A DNA stretch of 64,000 nt from Dendrocalamus latiflorus (taxonomy: Eukaryota > Streptophyta > Magnoliopsida > Poales > Poaceae). Position 1 is the first letter of the stretch, and each line of letters begins with the position of its first letter. Shown here piece after piece: positions 1-11,817 of the stretch. The stretch is from the NCBI GenBank assembly GCA_017311315.1, contig CM029609.1, positions 42,803,166 to 42,867,165 of the forward strand, read 5' to 3'. The notes under the pieces were generated by a model, which was not told the origin of the DNA, searched no databases, and saw nothing but the letters and a program-made list of their open reading frames with translations. Made by a program: the position numbers and the translations under genes.

Positions 1-90
1 GTGGCCGCGGCGGCTGCAGCCCTAGCCGGGCCGGACGCGGAAGAGGTGGCCGCGGCGGCTGCAGCCCTAGCCGGGCCGGCCGCAGAAGAG
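1..90 (+). repeat. 45-bp tandem duplication in the transposase leader
   Basis: Two adjacent 45-bp copies beginning GTGGCCGCGGCGGCTGCAGC differ at only a few bases. They keep the reading frame and encode a repeated Ala-rich block in the N-terminal part of the MULE-A transposase. The array may continue left of the window. Confidence 0.85.
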
Positions 91-1001
91 GATGGCCTAG
101 CCGCTCCTGCCCTGGAATCGCCTACTGGTGGCCCTGCCGGCCTGGCAGCGGCGGCTGGCGGCCTGGCCATGCCGGCTGGTGTCCAGGAACAGATGGCCGG
201 GGCTCCTGCAGACCTAGCAGAGGGGCTGGCCGCGCCTGCAGAGGACCTGGAGATGACAAACGGCGTCGACGCTACTGCTCGTGCCCTAGCCATGACTTTG
301 CTGCCTACTGTTCATGTTCTGGCAATAGAGCAAGACCTTCCAGTGGTTGAAGTGCAAAGGTATTGGATGTGCCCACTTATAACCTTCTTGTTTTATGGAA
401 CCGTGGTATTTGTAGGCAATAGTTAAACTTTGTTTTAATCATTTAGGTCTCAGCTTGATCATGTGCAAAATATGGAAATAATTGATTGGGCTAACATACG
501 AATAGTCGAGAACCATGATGAGGAAGGTCGTATTGCAGTTATGAGTGAGAATCAGATGTGCGAGCTTCTAGGTTTCGCTGTGGAGGAAACAACAAGTGCA
601 CCTGCACATGGCTTTGATTCCCGAATGGATGAACAGGGGCTTCATAATGAGCTTGGGCAAGATGATGATGATGATGGTGCTGCCATTCCTACTAATGACG
701 CCGTACCAGGTGAGATGGTCATTGCATATGATAAAAACAACCCATCAATGGATGTAGGCACAGTGTACCCGTCAATGGCGGAGTTCAAGTTGGCAGTGCG
801 GCAATTTGCCATAAATAAGGAGTTTGAATTAGGAGTAGAGAAGTCATGCAAAACGAGATATAGGGCTTTTTGCAATTCCGGTGACGAAGATGACCCTTGC
901 CCTTGGAGGATAAATGGTAGGAAACAAGAAGGCCAAGGCACTGTAGAGGTGAATATGTTTTTTATTTCATTCATTGTACTTCTTATGTAACTTAATATCA
1001 A

Positions 1002-1177
<176 letters not shown>

Positions 1178-3165
1178 CAGGTAACCGTATTATATGATAA
1201 GCATACATGTTTGTCAAGCATGAGGCGGACAACCGCAACTGCAAGTGGGTAGCTAGCAAAGCTGTGGATATCCTTAGAGAGGAACCAAATATTGGTGCCA
1301 AGGAATTACAGAAAAGGTTGCAGAGAGAGCATAAGTGTGAAGTTGCATATGACACTGTCTGGCGAGGTAAAGAAAGAGCTCTTGATGAGATTTATGGTAA
1401 ATGGTCAGATAGTTTTGAGCTGTTGTTTAGGTGGAAGGCTGAGGTTATGAAGCGGTGCCCTGGGAGTGTAGTTGAGATTGACTTACTTGAGGTGGATGGA
1501 CAGGTATATTTCCACCGCTTTTTCTGTGCTCTTAAACCATGCATTGATGGTTTCTTGGAAGGTTGTAGGCCTCATTTGAGCGTAGATGGCACAGCACTTA
1601 ATGGAAGGTGGAATGGTCACTTGGCTGCAGCTGTGGCAGTTGATGGTCACAATTGGATGTATCCAGTGGCTTATGGCTTCATAGCTTCTGAAAATACAGA
1701 CAACTGAACTTGGTTCATGGAACAATTGAAGGCTATAGGTGAACCTCCACTCCTTGCTGTTTGTTCTGATGCTTGCAAGGGCTTGGAGAATGCAGTGAAG
1801 AATGTATTCCCAAATGCAGAGCAAAGGGAATGCTTTTATCATCTTGTCAGAAATTTCAAGAAGAGGTTTAGAGGGTTTGGGCAGATATATCCTGCTGCAA
1901 GGGCTTACAGAGAAGATATATTCTATGACAACATGGCAAAAATGGTAAGTGAATCACATGAAGCAGTGAAATGGATCCAAGTCAATCATAAGCTATTATG
2001 GTATAGATGTGCTTTCAATCCAGAAATTAAGTGTGACTACATAACTAGTAATATAGTTGAGTCATTTAATAACTGGATTAGAGAGCACAAAGACTTACCT
2101 GTTGCTGATCTTGCTGATAAGATTAGAGAAATGATCATGGTACTTTGGAACAAGAGAAGGAATATTGCATACAGGCTACCTGAAGGCAAGATACTTCCGG
2201 CCATTATGGTACAGCTAAAGGCAAATACTAGAGGCCTTGGACACTTGAGAATTGTACCAGGTTCTAATTGGAGTGCAGAGGTGTGGGACCATGGCAGCAG
2301 AGTAGAGAGGCATATTGTCAAGTTACACCAAAGGACATGTACCTGTCTTGAATGGCAGCACACTGGTAAGCCTTGTCAGCATGTATTGGCCTATGTAACC
2401 CGCCAATGGGGAGTTGATCTGGAACAGTTTGTTCATGACTACTACTCAGTGAATAGATTCAGGGCTGCTTATGGTAGAGAGATTGAGCCCATGACAGACA
2501 AATCACAATGACCAGAAGTTGAGCTACCATTTGCAGTTGGTGCACCTCTTGCTAAACTGTCTGTTGGTAGACGAAGGAAGCTAAGAATGAAGGGATGGAT
2601 GGAAGGTGGCCACAAAAAGAAAGCTTCGACAGCTAATGAGTCTACCAACGAGGGTGAAGCTGAGAATGAAGGTGAGAATGAAACTGTTGCAACAAATGCA
2701 AAGGGAAAGAAGATGATCAGAGGACCTATGACTTGCAAAAAGTGCGGGGAAAAGGGTCACAGGCAAGCTAGTGCCAAGTGCCCACTCAATGGGACTGCAA
2801 AAAAGAGGTAACAATTGATTTTCTTTATCTAGTAAAAAAAATACATTGCCAATATTAATTTTTTTATTACTTGTAGGAAGCGTAGGCAACCTAGGAAGAA
2901 TGTTACAAGAGGTGCAGCAGTAGAACCTAGCACGCCACATAGGCCGACTAGAGAAGAAATCCTACGGGATAGTCCAGGAAGAGTCACTAGGAGGTATGGA
3001 TTACTAAAACATTTATGGTACATCAATTTTTCCATACATCTAATTGTCATATCGTATTCCATGTGCAGCAAGCTTGCAATGTTATTAGGAGAGAGCGCAT
3101 CTTCGCAACCCGAAGCCGCTAGTCCCGTGAGGATGCCTACCGATGCAATGTTATTGGATGAATAA

Positions 3166-3620
3166 TTTTAGTTGTGATGAGATGTAAACTCATGCTTTAT
3201 TTCATATGACTTGGATCTCGTTTCAGACTAAATTATGATGTTATGTGATGCACTTGTTTATGAGATGAACTCGTTTGTGCTAAATTCATGGTTGTTTGAA
3301 ATTATTTGCACTTGATTATGTTAAATTTGACACCCTGCTGCTTGCCAGCAGCCACTGGCGGCCGCCTGCTGACCCTGCCGGCCAGCAGGCAGGCCCTGCC
3401 GGCGGCCAGCAGAGAGCCCCTGTCGGCCAGCAGCACAGAGGCCCTGCCGGCGGCCAGCAGAGAGCCTGGTAGCGCTGCCAACAATCGCCCAGTAATCGCG
3501 TGCACCGGCCAACAATCGCCCAGGAGGCAGGCAGCGGCCACCAACAGCACAGTCGAAAGCCACAGGGGCAATACGGTCCACTCAATCCAAAATACGTGTA
3601 TTCTAGGAGAGAAAAGGATT
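3166..3620. other. 3' internal region of MULE-A with GC-rich repeats
   Basis: AT-rich sequence after the transposase stop, then a GC-rich block at about 3345-3550 in which CCCTGCCGGCGGCCAGCAG recurs around 3389 and 3440, and CAACAATCGCCCAG recurs near 3479 and 3510. The overlapping open frames on both strands have no recognisable domain and I do not call a gene. Confidence 0.6.
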
Positions 3621-3624
3621 AAAA

Positions 3625-3745
3625 GAGCCAAATGTCATGTATTACGAGAAGCCAATGTTTCGGGTGTCATTTTAGCGATGTCGACGTTAGAAGTCCCATT
3701 ATAGCGAAACACGTTGTTTGGAGTCCCATTATAGCAATTTTCTCC
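3625..3745. repeat. Right terminal inverted repeat of MULE-A
   Basis: Reading inward from the right end, GAGAAAATTGCTATAATGGG is followed by a second GCTATAATGGGACT and then GCTAAAATGACACC, a repeated pattern typical of MULE ends. The left partner is outside the window, so its length cannot be measured. Confidence 0.6.
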
Positions 3746-4081
3746 ACAGCATCATGACAAGAAATGCATCGTTAAGAAATGCAGCAGAAGCGAACAGGCT
3801 AGCTGCATCGCGACTCGCGAGTACAGTACCCAGATAAATAAGTTAGCAGCCAGACCACATCAAAATCTTTTTGCTGCGGACTTCAACAACAATCCACAGA
3901 TGCTAAAAAAATCTAGGCAACTAAACAGGCCCCGCCATACCAAGTTCGAGACACAAACCAACCATCCCAACTAATCTAGGAAATTCAGCACCCGCACAAA
4001 TCAAATCTAGGCACAAGAATCCACCTAAACTAAAGAGGAACAGCCAGCAAACCGAACAGAGTCAAATCAAGAAACACTTAC

Positions 4082-4540
4082 AAGCGCCATCTCGGCGGGT
4101 CGCTAGCCTCGCTCGATCTCAGATCTGCAAGAAATCAACACAGAGAGAAAAAACAGTGAGATTCATCCGACACGAACAGACGCGCGGATACGTCACAAGA
4201 GCTACACATATACATATTTTTTTCCCTTCGAAATTGGAGATCTTACGCTCGCGGAGATCGGGCGTGCAGCGCAGGAGGGGAAGGAGAGGCGTGGCAGAAA
4301 ACCCTAGTGGAAGCGGCGGCGGCAGTAGCCGAGGTCAGCTTCGAGGCCGCATTACTTATGGCGGCGCGGTCCTGGGGATCTCTCCTAGGTTGCAAGCGCG
4401 CGATTCCAGCCGTCGGATGTTGGAGCCTGGCGGCCGATTGGACGGCCACGGTTACTTACAGCCGCGACGTGGACGACCACTTCTTCTTGGTTTTTTGGTC
4501 GGGCCTAGTGGGTCTAGTTAGGCCTGAGGCCAGGACTTCC
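4082..4540 (-). CDS. 5' end of a minus-strand host gene: two leader exons and codons M-A-L
   Basis: On the minus strand, a leader exon starting near 4540 contains a telo-box (CTAGGGTTTT near 4300) and ends at 4247 before GTAAGAT. After an intron (4125-4246, acceptor TTTCTTGCAG) a second exon, 4124-4082, carries GCCGAGATGGCGCTT followed by the donor GTAAGTG. The ATG at 4090-4088 starts a protein Met-Ala-Leu that continues in an exon beyond the left edge. Promoter-side GGCCCA motifs with a telo-box are typical of plant housekeeping and translation genes, but three residues cannot identify the product. MULE-A lies in the following intron, so the gene is either spliced across the element or disrupted. 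Confidence 0.55.
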
Positions 4541-4640
4541 AATCTATAATAGGCTCGTTGTTCTGGGCCTTTGTATGGGCCTTGTAGTGTGTTTGGGTCG
4601 AGTGGGCTTTGAGTGGGCAAGTATTATTTAGCTGGGCTGG
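4500..4640. promoter_or_regulatory. Likely bidirectional promoter with GGCCCA/TGGGCC motifs
   Basis: Between the minus-strand leader (to about 4540) and the plus-strand leader (from about 4640) several GGGCC/GGCCTA-type motifs occur in both orientations (around 4502, 4512, 4567, 4579 and 4632). Such site II-like motifs are common in divergent plant housekeeping promoters. Start sites are inferred. Confidence 0.4.
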
Positions 4641-5333
4641 GCTATCCTATGGGATTGATTCGTTACGAGACAAAGAAGATCACGAGACCAGAGCAAAATC
4701 CCGTTCGTTCTGTTCCCCGCCGCGCCGCGTCGCGGCGGCGCTCTTTTCCGCGCGGCACCGGCGCATCTCCGTGTCGCCGCAGGCAATACGGAGGTTAGAC
4801 GCAGACGCCTCCTTATCCTCTTCCTTCTCCTACGTAATCTGCGAGTGGTTGTTGTGACCCAATTGATGACTTGCAGAGAGAGGTGTCTGCGTCGTTCACC
4901 ACGTGTTCGACGAAATGCCCCGCAAAGTTTTGAGGGTTGAGTGGATCCTTGTAAGGCGCCACTAGGACCCAGGGGTTTGCGCAGCACGTAGTTATTTTTG
5001 TGCGTGCCTGATCTTGGTTTCTTGTGTGGATGTGGTGGTGGGAGGAACACCCGTTGCCGTCGGCGATACAGAAATTTCAGCGGTATTTTTCGTGTCTTTG
5101 CACTAGGTTTCAACTGTTCTAGTGAAGCATGGAGATTGCAGTGTGTTTCTGTTTTATCAATGGAAAATTGGGAATAGTCTAATAGATTATGCTTGCTAGA
5201 AAAAAGCAGTGTGTTAGGAGTATGAGCACTGCAGTATTGCACATTGTTTGTACATCGGTTCTGATCAACACACTCACAGAAATTGAGGCTCATCTTATTT
5301 GTTTACGAAGATCTCGGATAGAAGGACAAATAA
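4641..5333 (+). other. 5' region of an unidentified plus-strand gene, cut by a solo LTR
   Basis: A GC-rich leader-like stretch (4680-4830) is followed by a short frame at about 4882-4960 reading ...HHVFDEMPRKV..., which resembles a PPR repeat (VFDEMP is a frequent PPR motif), but it stops soon after. A second frame opens with ATG at 5221 after a GTGTGTTAG acceptor-like site. It would continue across the empty LTR target (...RIEGQ|INTKG...) for about 48 residues. I cannot assign a family; this is a gene remnant or a poorly conserved exon. Confidence 0.3.
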
Positions 5334-6659
5334 TGAAACAAAACTGATTTTTTTCAAAAGAATTTGATTTCTGTTTTTGGATTTGATTTCCTTTTATCCC
5401 TAGCCCAAATCAGCTCAAATCTCAGCCATCCAAGCCACCAGTTGCCACCAACATTGCCTCAACGGGAGATATTAGCCCTGGCACTGTTCACTAACCGAAA
5501 AACCACATCACCGCCGCCCCTGTTTTGCTGCCGCCCAATCCACTCCGCCCTCTCTCGGGCCTTCCCGCGCTCTCTCGCCGCTACCACCCTGCGCCGCCTG
5601 TCAGAGGTTGCACACCCCCTCATAAATGCCCTGATCCCGTGCCAGAGCCGCCGGCCACGGCCACCACCGTCGCGCTGACCTTTCCCACTGTCTCAGCGCT
5701 TGTTGCCGACCTGACTTCCTCTGACAACTTTTCACCACCGCATTCCTTCGCCTGAGGTAGCTAGTGCGTCCCCTCTGTCGGTCGCACCGCGCCTCTCCGA
5801 CCCTTCCCAACCATGCCACGTGCCGACCGCCGCCATTGCCAAGCTCTTGTGCCGAACCGCCTCTGCCGCTCTATAAAAGCCCCCGAGCCCTTCCATTCGA
5901 AGGCATCGACGCCTAAGGTCAGCCAAACACACCCAAAGCTCCGACAGCCTCCCTCAATGCCGGCAATCGCCGAAATCCCCAAGGCAAGCCCTAACTCAGT
6001 TCTGCCCCTCCGATCAATCATTTTCCAATCACCTTCGTCTGTAGCCTCTCATGCTCCTAAGAACACCCCCGAGCCATTTCCTTAGCTTCCCGAGCTCCCC
6101 TCTTCCCTGCCACCGAGAACCGTCGCACGACCAAAGCACCTCGCTGTGGACAGCCCAACTCCGGCCACGACTGCCCAAACCACCACTTCCTCGAGCTTAC
6201 CCTAACCCCAAAGATGCTCAAACACAAATGCTAACGTCCGTTTAACCCTCCGTTTACCCCGGTGCCTTTCAAACGACTTACGGGAAGAAGACCTCGCCGA
6301 CGGCAAATGCCGACTCCCCTACGACCACCAACCCTAAAAACGGAATCCCCACATCACCAGGAACTTGACCATAGTCCTAGAAGCCGTCACAAAACACCCT
6401 AGCCCTAATCGCCCCATAGCCCGACATCTCCAGCCGCTTCCCTGCTTCAACTCCGACCACCACTTGAAGTCTTCGACCATCATGTAGTCGGGAGAGACTT
6501 CGACCATGCTGATACAAGTCCTACGCAACCCCGTTCGAATGTCGTCCGATGCTTCTAAGCCACTCGTACACCGTTCGATGCCCTTAAGCCACCCAGACAC
6601 CGTCCGATCTTGCAAGCAACTCGTGCACCGTCTGATCTCTGTCAGCTTCGCACTCAATT

Positions 6660-6870
6660 ACTCGATAGTCGTTAGGACCATGTAGTCGTTACGACCATGA
6701 AGTTGTTATGACCATATAGTCATTACGACCATGTTGTGGTTCACGACCACGGTGTGCCTTTCGATCAAGCTATGGTTCACGACCACGATACAGTTTACGA
6801 CTGCGGTGTGGTTTACAACCACACAGAGTGCTCAGTCCTCATAGTCGTAACCCGGTTACGACCACACCTT
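6660..6870. repeat. Degenerate TCGTTACGACCATG repeat inside the solo LTR
   Basis: Successive imperfect units of about 20 bp contain TAGTCGTTACGACCATG, then TATAGTCATTACGACCATG and GTTCACGACCAC. The TACGACCA core matches, on the opposite strand, the unit of the large minisatellite at 20450-22178. Confidence 0.65.
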
Positions 6871-8474
6871 TCAGCCTCACCGATACCACCAACCACCTGA
6901 GTATTCGTAGGATCTTCCGAGTATGCTCAGTAAGACCTGCAGTGAATAGTGTCCAGACCTGTTACTGTTCACCCAAACCCGAAAATACAAATGTATACCC
7001 ATTTCAACCGTTACGAGCCCGCCGATCCATTCCCCAGCTTCGTTTCACCTATTCAGACCTAATAAACCCAAAACCCTTTTTATTTGGATTTCTTGGATTT
7101 TCTTTCTTTGTTTAATTTCTTTATTCGTAGCTCAGCCCTTCGAGCTTGGAACTGAATTATTTTCTTTTGCTTTACGTTAGCTCCCGACATTGAAGTTCAG
7201 CCGAACCAGCAAGAAGAAGCTCAAGCTCAAGATCAAAAAACAGAAGAATCCGAAATCGTGAATACTCAAGTCACATGTTTTTGATCATATTGAACCTATA
7301 TTTCTTTAATTATTTATGTATTAGTACTTTCATTATGTTATTTACAAGTTGTTATTTCATGTACAATAATGTTTAGAATGACACGATATTAGCTAATGTC
7401 CTAACACCTGAAAAAGCCCTATTAAATTTGATGGTCATATTCACCTTGACAAGACTTAGTGATATTAAAGGTATTATTAATGTAATCATGGTAGTTTAGG
7501 AACTCAACAAAATTTTCACTACTAAGAGTCTTGGCATTTTATTGATAGAATTTTAAATGTGATTCTAGGATAAGGAAGGATCGCGGGAGACCATGAGACG
7601 GCCGGATCCCATGAACTTATCCTAGGGTGGAGGCTGGGAATGGAATGGTGGCAGTTCAGTGGATATTGAAATATGGGTTTGCGGGTAAGAATTACCTAAG
7701 TGAAAATATAAGGACTAGACCCTTATGCTGAGTAAATAACATAGTGATCGCCCAACCACAAGCGTTGATTCGTCAAATCTGGTCTAGTAACTGTTCAAGT
7801 TTGATTAAATCTCTACAACTGGTGGGAGAGACCGAGGGTGAGTTCGTACGAAAGGTGGTTAACCATACAACGGTAGGGCTGCGACAAATCGAGTGAGGCC
7901 ATGTGGGCCACCCGTGTTTGTTGAGATCAAAACCTACTGGGTGGAGGCTATATAAAAGATTGAGCAGTGAAAATTTTTATTTTCTTAATTCTGTCGCGAG
8001 AGTTAAGAGATCTTGTGGGTAAAGCTGGGTAACTCTGCAGAGTCATAAATGAAGAGTATTCAAATACGCCGTGCTTCCGGAAAATGAAGCTGTGTTTAAT
8101 GGGTGAATACAAGAACAAAGCATAAGTAGATTTGGAATTTGACTAAGATTGGTATTCAAGTTGTAAAACCCCGTTCTCTTTAAAGAAGGTTGTGATATTA
8201 TATCTAAAACTTGTTTACAACTAAAACTGCATCCACATAAAATAATAAGCTACTTTATCCCACTCCTTGGTAAATCCTTGCATGTAGTTAAATAACATTT
8301 TCCATGTGACTTGTTGAGTACGGTGGTTTGTACTTATACTTGCTAAAAACAATAACAGAAAATGCCTAGCAAGAGAATGAAGAAGTATTTGAAGACGACA
8401 TGGTGGAATTCTACGAAATAGGTGACGCTTAGGATTAGGGTTGTTCTCTACTTAAGCCTGCCTGTGGTGTTTTT

Positions 8475-8507
8475 TATATTGTATTGTATTGTATTGTATT
8501 GTATCTA
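8475..8507. repeat. (TTGTA)n short pentanucleotide repeat
   Basis: About six tandem TTGTA/ATTGT units lie near the 3' end of the solo LTR. Confidence 0.85.
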
Positions 8508-8683
8508 AGGGCTGCTCGCCCCACTGTAATACTTGGTTGTTAAGTCTTTTATCTTGTAAATAAGTTGGCTTTTATTTTTGAGCATGTGTTGGCAATATTG
8601 TACACTCGGTATGTAACTCGCTGCTGAACAAGTTTTGGGCAGTTGCGAGTGATTCACGGCGCCCTTAGAAATGGGATGTTACA

Positions 8684-10176
8684 AATAAATACCAAGGGGT
8701 CAGCGTTGAAGAGGAGGCTTCTGTGCTAATTGAAACATGCTAGTACAAAGCCTGGTGATACTGATTGACCCGACTGTTTACCAACTAAGCCAAACATGCT
8801 TACCTTAGTACACATCTCTCGAACAAGCGGCATAACATGTGTATAGTATATTATGTCACTCCTAGTCTTCTCATGATAGAAATTCTAGTTTTCTTCCAAT
8901 TTATATTATTTCTGTATTCCTGATGGATGCTTCTGTTAGGTGGTCCACTCTGCAGATTCTGCAGAGTGATATGTCTGCTACTTTAGTTATTATTAAGGCT
9001 TTTTATTCGCAGCTTAAATTTTCAAGACTATAGAAGTGAAAGTTTTACTTGTGAGGTGTCATGGTTGTAGTCTGAGGAACTTACCGAGAACCAAAATAGA
9101 TAGGCACAAGCAAATATTATTGTCTTAGGCTTTCCACTCCCGCTCCTGTCCTGATATTGTGTATTTGGTTATTTGCTTGTGTTGCTCATGGAGTACTGGG
9201 AAGCTAGAGGAAAGGAAAATAAAATAAAGATGACTAATAGCTTTCATGCTTTATTGGCAACCCACCGCCAGAATTTCCCTTTTACCTTTATTAGTTTCTA
9301 ACATCACCTGATCCATCATTCAGGTCTAACATAATCTCAAAATCTTGTGGCATGGCATTTAGCCTGAAAATAAGTGGCTGTGGCTCAACCCTTCATCCCA
9401 CCCCCTAGGTTACCTTATCCACTTTCTCACAGTTAATGTATTCTCTGTTTTCTTCTTCTGTCTTTTTGTTGTTTCTCTAATAGCAACTGGTTGTTGTGGG
9501 CGTGTGCCACCTGCAACCACTTATTGTATTGTTTTATGATCACATCCTCATCTTATGATATTATGCAAGTAAGCTTCCTTCTCCGGATTAGTGGTCTTCC
9601 TCTGTTGTTGTGGTTTACTTGGTTGTATTTAACGCTTTTCTAGTCGTTATTTCCCTGTAATTTTCAGTCCAGGATCCCCTTCATAGCCCTCGAGCCATGC
9701 TTGACAATTAGATTGTGAACAGTGTTTACCTCTTCTTATTGAATGAAACGCAATTCTCCTGCGTTTTTGCAAAAAAAAATATTATCCAAGTAATAATATT
9801 TTAATATGAAAATTAAACGAGATCATATCTCGGATGATACTGCTTTTTATTTGAGTTTTGTTGTGATTTGCACTTTGACCTGTTAGTAGTTTTTGGAAAA
9901 TTATTCCTTTCAAGTGTTATTGCAGGCCTTCTCCCTCTTGATGATAAACTTGGTATCGCCTAATCTTCGTAACTGCTGATTGAGCACGGGAGAATCCAGA
10001 GGTACGTTTCTCAAATACCTTGGACTATCTTTTTCCCAATCAAGAGAAAGGTTCAAGAGTGGAAAAGGATATGATACTTTGGAGCTGCCTATATATAAAA
10101 TAGTTTCTTCACTTGAGTGCCATTGATCAGATCAATGCACTATGCACTAACAATGCTATCAAATTTCTACATTTAG
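8684..10176. other. Host sequence between the solo LTR and Helitron-1
   Basis: The frame entering from before the LTR ends at a TAA about 40 bp into this stretch (near 8728). The remainder is AT-rich with no convincing exon. At about 9735-9775 a tail GAATGAAACGCAATTCTCCTG...GCAAAAAAAA resembles the 3' end of plant LINE/SINE elements, but I cannot find a 5' end. Confidence 0.4.
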
Positions 10177-10440
10177 TCTACCCTACTCTATAATACACCA
10201 AAATTTTCTTTACTAAATCCACCCCCTCAACCACCCCCACAGTCATGCCTAATCTAAGTCCACCCAGATTTGTGTACCAAGTAATCCAACTTCATACAAA
10301 TGAATGGTCTGGATCTCTCCTCAAACCTTCTTCTCTTACTCATTGAAGATCCTAAGGCTAAAATTATCCGGATCATGCATCATTAAACCCACCGTCTCCT
10401 CTGCGCTATCGCCGTGTGGCCCACCCGCTCTCTCTGATTC

Positions 10441-10597
10441 GGGGATCTTCATCATATACCCTCCCTTGAATTGGGGATTTCAGGATTTACTCTCCCACCT
10501 CAATGACATGTGGGGTCATCATAAGTCACTGACACGTGGGTCAGGAGGGTAAATCCTGAATTTTTATCTATGAAGAGGGTATATGATGAATAAATCC
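10441..10597. mobile_element. 157-bp MITE with 9-bp TSD CTCTGATTC
   Basis: Identical CTCTGATTC copies at 10432-10440 and 10598-10606 flank an element whose ends pair as inverted repeats: TTCATCATATACCCTC near the left end, with its complement near the right end. CAGGATTTAC pairs further in, so nearly the whole element folds back. A 9-bp duplication suggests a Mutator-type MITE. It interrupts sequence that is continuous in the related Helitron-3. Confidence 0.8.
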
Positions 10598-10849
10598 CTC
10601 TGATTCCCCCACCTCGCGAAAATTTCGCCGATACGCTGCTCACCCCGCCCCCAACCCCCCACACCGCGCTGCCGCCTCCCACCTCCCACTCCTCCGCTGC
10701 ACTCCGCCCTCGCTCCTCCTCCCCCGCTCCGCCGCCGTCTCCTCCTCCCCCCACCCGTCCGCTCCGCCGCCGCCTCCTCCTCCCTTGCGGCCTTGCCTCC
10801 CCGCCCGCCCGCCGCCGCGCCACCTGGAGTCGGATCCTCCCTCACGCCG

Positions 10850-11544
10850 ATGCAGCAGCACGCGGCAGACGACTGGTCGGAGAGGAGCCCCACCCCGCAC
10901 TCCTCTCCGCCGCCGCCCAATACGTGACCCCGCCCCACGCAACCCGCACCGCCAACCCCGCCGACGGCCGGTCCTGGTTTTCGTGGAGCGGTGGCCGCAC
11001 CGCCGGCACCCGTCCGCCGCGGTCCCCGTCTCCTCCGCGGCCGCAGCCGCGGCCGCAGCCAGCTAGGTCGGTCGATCGGGACCGCGGGGCCGTGCCCGAC
11101 ATCCTGTCGCGCAAACGCCGCGCGGCGTCGCTGCAGCGCACCGCACTGGTGGCGCGGGGCGCGGCCGCGGGACTCTGCCTGGCGGCGCTCGCGGTTCTCA
11201 CTTCTGACCAACGCAAGGGCTGGGCCCTCGACTCCTACAACCGCTACAGCCAGTTACGGTAAACCAAAAAAAATCCCCCTTTTCTAAAGCAATCCCTTCG
11301 AAAAATCTACTGTGTTTGGTTAGGGTTATTTGATTGGTGATTTCCGTTACGCGCTTGTGTTCTGTTGCGATGTAGGTACTCGGAGGCGGTGAACGTGATC
11401 GGATTCTTGTACTCAGTGTTCCAGTTCTTCGCGCTCGCGGAGCTCATGTGGAGGAACAAGCATTTGATCCCCCGGCCCAAAGAAATGGATGGTAAAATAG
11501 TGAGAGGACCTGACAGAGGACCAACTTTCAGGATCCAGGCATGA
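10850..11544 (+). pseudogene. CASP-like (CASPL4 type) N-terminal fragment captured by Helitron-1
   Basis: Exon 1 starts at ATG 10850 (MQQHAADDWSERSPTPHSS). After a one-base frameshift near 10921, where TACGTGACC should read YVT, it continues to 11261 as YVTPPHATRTANP...DSYNRYSQL. Exon 2 starts at 11376 (YSEAVNVIGFLYSVFQFF). The Pro-rich cytosolic N-terminus, the first membrane segment (GAAAGLCLAALAVL) and the DSYNRYSQLRYSEAVNV motif are those of CASP-like 4 proteins. The homology stops after IPRPK, where sequence from another gene begins, so transmembrane segments 3-4 are missing. It cannot make a normal CASP-like protein. Confidence 0.75.
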
Positions 11545-11817
11545 ATAAAAATGCTATTTCTTTGGGGCCACTTCTAGCTTCTTGCAATTTATTTGATTTT
11601 CTTGTTCGGATTTAACAAATTTATGATGCGATGCTGTTTATTGCAGTAGGTCTCAGTTGCTCGACCTGCAGTAGAGAATGATAAGAAGGGAATTCGTGAA
11701 GAAGTGAAAACTAGAGGATCAAATGTATCAAGAGACAGGCCAGATAATTCTTATGGCAGATATGGACATGATTCATTTGATCGTCAAGCAAAAGCTCCAA
11801 GACTATCTAATGTGGTA
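11485..11817 (+). pseudogene. RRM-type RNA-binding protein fragment fused to the CASP-like fragment
   Basis: From about 11485 the frame continues without a break from the CASP-like exon into EMDGKIVRG, then after an intron (acceptor TGCAGTAG, exon 11651-11817) into VSVARPAVENDKKGIREEV and an Arg/Asp/Ser/Gly-rich tail (RDRPDNSYGRYGHDS). Asp-Gly-Lys-x-Val followed by V-x-V-ARP is the end of an RRM domain. I do not recognise the exact gene. The donor after exon 1 reads CAG|GCATGA, a possible GC donor or a mutated GT. Confidence 0.5.

Larger units (their letters stand above)
5334..8683 (+). mobile_element. Solo LTR, about 3.35 kb, TSD AATAA
   Basis: The segment starts TGAAACAAAACTG, ends GGGATGTTACA, and is flanked by identical AATAA at 5329-5333 and 8684-8688, the 5-bp duplication expected of an LTR element. 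No internal retrotransposon genes, primer-binding site or second LTR were found, so it is read as a solo LTR of a long-LTR, probably Ty3/gypsy, family whose canonical ends are TGTAACA...TGTTACA. The 5' terminal bases depart from the inverted form of the 3' end. It contains a GC-rich portion (5500-6300), a degenerate repeat (6660-6870), a TATA-like TATATAAAAG near 7950 and a short pentanucleotide repeat near 8478. Open frames inside have no retroelement domains. Confidence 0.75.

Noticed and set aside
4882..4960. PPR gene at the plus-strand leader (VFDEMPRKV)
   Set aside because: Only one partial motif before a stop; kept as a remark, not as a gene call.
9735..9775. LINE or SINE 3' tail
   Set aside because: A tail-like CAATTCTCCTG...poly-A exists, but I could find no 5' end, target duplication or coding part.
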